From the NCBI GenBank assembly GCA_949130495.1, contig OX422214.1:255072187-255136186 (forward strand): a DNA stretch of 64,000 bases. Direction: 5' to 3'. This DNA is from Sambucus nigra (Eukaryota; Streptophyta; Magnoliopsida; Dipsacales; Adoxaceae). Each line of letters begins with the position of its first letter. The stretch's first letter is position 1. The notes under the pieces were generated by a model. It was not told where the DNA came from, did no database searches, and was given only the letters and a program-made list of their open reading frames with translations. This document shows positions 62,140 to 64,000 of this stretch, in pieces. Position numbers and translations under genes: made by a program.

Positions 62140-62455
62140 AATGGATCCCGATGATCGACCTTGCCGCATAGTAGTGTATCGGGGGGGTTCCTTGTTTGGA
62201 TTTCGCTTTGCGAGACACCCCACGTACGAATATGGCAATGTGTTGAGACTGGGGATAAGTTTAATCCTTAGTGCTCTAATATTATAAATGTTTATGGTAT
62301 ATAATTATATATATATCTTTCTGTACTGAGGGACTGGAGGATCTCGACGATCGACCGTGCTGCGTAGTAGTGTATTGGGGGGGGGGGTTCCTTGTTTGGA
62401 TTTCTCTTTGCGAGACACCCCACGCACGAACATGGCATAGCATTGAGACTGAGGT
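62140..62455 (+). repeat. Two structured LTR modules
   Basis: Copies lie at about 62145-62250 and 62340-62450, with GGTTCCTTGTTTGGATTTC, the inner TTTGCGAGACACC hairpin and CACGNACGAA. The outer pairing (TTGCC with GGCAA) is shorter and bulged here. Confidence 0.8.
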
Positions 62456-63184
62456 GAAGTTTATCCCTTAGTACATTGCTTGGACTATTTAGGATTGATA
62501 GTGGGTTGGTGATAGACTAGTTTAGCAGGATAGCTTGACTAGAATGTTTAGAGGTATGCGTTAGGAGTGCACTATTAGTGGAGAGATGAGGGGTATCTCA
62601 TGAGAGTGCGATACCAAATTTAAATATGAGATAAAACCTTTTTTTAAAAATAAGGCATTTATGCACTTGCAAAATATTTTCAAAACTCGGGCTCTGACCC
62701 GTTTATCTACTTTTACTTTCTTTCTATATTATATATATACATAGGTGTCCAGACACAGGGACGCCTGGATGACACTTCTTTCGAGTCAGACGTCAGCTGC
62801 AGCAGCTGTGGATGCGTGCAGGTTTTTGATAGCCGCTTCCATTATTGTACTCTAGATAGGAGGTATTGTATAAACATTCGGGCCAATGGTCCAATTTCAT
62901 TTAGTTATTCTTTCAGTACATCATTCAATATGTTTGTATAATTTTGAACCGAGTGTTCAGTTATTTTATTTCCTTTCAGTTTAATTTACGCAAAATTGTG
63001 TGGTTGTTTTTATTATCTTCGCTTAAAAAGGGTAGTAAAGTTAAAATTTTGACACCGGCCTAATCGGTTATTAGTAATTAAATGGATTTTCGACAGTGAT
63101 GCTAAGAATGATCCATATGAGACTCATTTTTTAATTTAATATTGGAGTGATCGCCCGGTATCTTATTAGGCGGGGTGTTATAGA

Positions 63185-63196
63185 TGGTATCAGAGC
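63185..63196 (+). promoter_or_regulatory. Primer binding site of the L2 element
   Basis: TGGTATCAGAGC lies two bases after the LTR end. Confidence 0.92.
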
Positions 63197-64000
63197 ATCA
63201 GGTTCTAGTGTCCTTAGGAATCTGTGCGGACGTACTACGCTTTCAGCGTTGCTCTCATTTGTTATAGAGCCTCAGGACTAGGATTGTTGATTTCTATTGT
63301 GAGATTTCGTTCTCCTGCCATATTATGAGATTATAGAAATCTTTTGCGCGCTCGTTTGAGAATCGTGTGCGGAGCTTGGATGGCAGTAGAAGGTGAGGCT
63401 TTGCTGGAGCAACTGGTAGAAGGTTGGGATGAGGACCTTAGTAGATGTCACTCTCCCTATGGTAATTGTTAAGGATTTCGGTGGCGACTACTAAATAATA
63501 AGTAGTTATGAGTACCGCAGTACCCCTGAAGTGGAGAGTGGTACTAAAGTCGAATTCCTCATGGAAATTGAGGGTTCGATAGGGATCTTACGGATAGTTC
63601 TAACCGTGAGTCCCCATGAATCAGCAGGATGAGAAGAATGCTGTTTTGGGAATTATTCACCTAAGGTTCAGCCAGAGGCCGACGGTGAATAAAGAGTATT
63701 ATGGTGAAGTGAACCTTGTACCTAAGTGAGTTAGGTGCAATGAATAATGAGTCCTTTCTAAGAAGGATGGGCTCACTAAAGAATGGGTATGTTCGAGGAC
63801 CCCATGGTTGGATATCCACCCGGGGAATTTGTTAAAATGAAGTTGTTGTTATGAGGTTTACCTCAATCGAGGAGGTATATTTGGCGTGACTAGATAAAGT
63901 CGCGGTATTAGTTAGCCCTAGACTCGTGTGTGTAATTTGAGTTATGGCGGTCACGATAACATAATATCATGTGTGTTTATGTGTTTTTCCGCAATAGCGG
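63197..64000 (+). mobile_element. L2 internal region, 5' part, no gag seen
   Basis: It matches 17916-18540 at its start. No open frame with Gag motifs appears in these 804 bp, although L1 elements begin gag within 180 bp of the PBS. The element continues beyond the window, so a later gag or pol cannot be excluded. Confidence 0.75.

Larger units (their letters stand above)
59442..63182 (+). mobile_element. L2-family 5' LTR (3741 bp) of an element leaving the window
   Basis: It starts TGTAACAACCCGCCC and ends GGCGGGGTGTTATA (CA changed to TA), followed by a PBS. It is the plus-strand counterpart of the solo LTR 5800-9457. In order it shows a purine-rich tract (59880-59960), the GATCTTTTCGATATGG box (60425), an AATCGATT array (60740-60872), the conserved block near 61390-61640, repeats of TTTCCTGNATATA (61730-62000), two structured modules (62150-62450) and the CTCGGGCTCTGACCCG hairpin (62686). 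Confidence 0.9.

Overview
The window looks like nuclear DNA of a flowering plant, probably a dicot. It is AT-rich, filled with nested LTR retrotransposons of plant type (Ty3/gypsy Tekay/Del-like and Ty1/copia Sirevirus-like, with initiator-Met primer binding sites), and carries MULE-type MITEs and pieces of a plant glycosyltransferase gene with spliceosomal introns. I cannot name the species. There are no rRNA or tRNA genes and no CRISPR.

The only recognisable host gene is a PF03407 (GT77-type) nucleotide-diphospho-sugar transferase, present as two broken neighbouring copies. Copy A (894-2700) keeps intron sequence and the last exon but has lost exon 2 and has an in-frame stop. Copy B (51447-58958) has a TATA box, exon 1 with a membrane anchor, and exon 2. 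Its promoter is cut by an LTR ending 44 bp upstream of the TATA box, and its intron 2 is invaded by two nested LTR elements that run out of the window. A possible third promoter remnant lies at 35439-35498.

The rest is mostly three related long-LTR families, here called L1 (start TGTAACAACCCGAGG or TGTAACAACCCTCG), L2 (start TGTAACAACCCGCCC, end with GGTATCTTATTAGGCGG) and L3 (start TGTAACATCCTG). Layout: L1 fragment (1-679, minus) and L2 fragment (680-893); gene copy A; L3 LTR (4946 to about 10340) split by a solo L2 LTR (5800-9457, minus, TSD GATCT); L2b LTR (about 10370-17901) split by a deleted Sirevirus (11791-16408), then PBS and internal sequence; decayed L3-like sequence; L1 LTR with PBS and broken gag (20942 to about 26000); L2b LTR with a nested 414-bp solo LTR (about 26000-29738); L3 LTR (29739-32591); low-copy AT-rich sequence (32592-36830); solo L1 LTR (36831-40628, TSD ATTAT); a tandem one-and-a-half L1 gag-only element (41058-51446); gene copy B with two adjacent MULE MITEs in intron 1; L1 fragment, then an L2 element entering from 59442.

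Two features recur across these otherwise different LTRs and are the most interesting part of the window. One is an array of short TCGA-centred palindromes whose core differs between LTR families, and even between two copies of the same family at the same site. The other is a module of about 100 bp, in one to three tandem copies per LTR, whose ends pair through compensatory base changes, which suggests a selected RNA or DNA structure.
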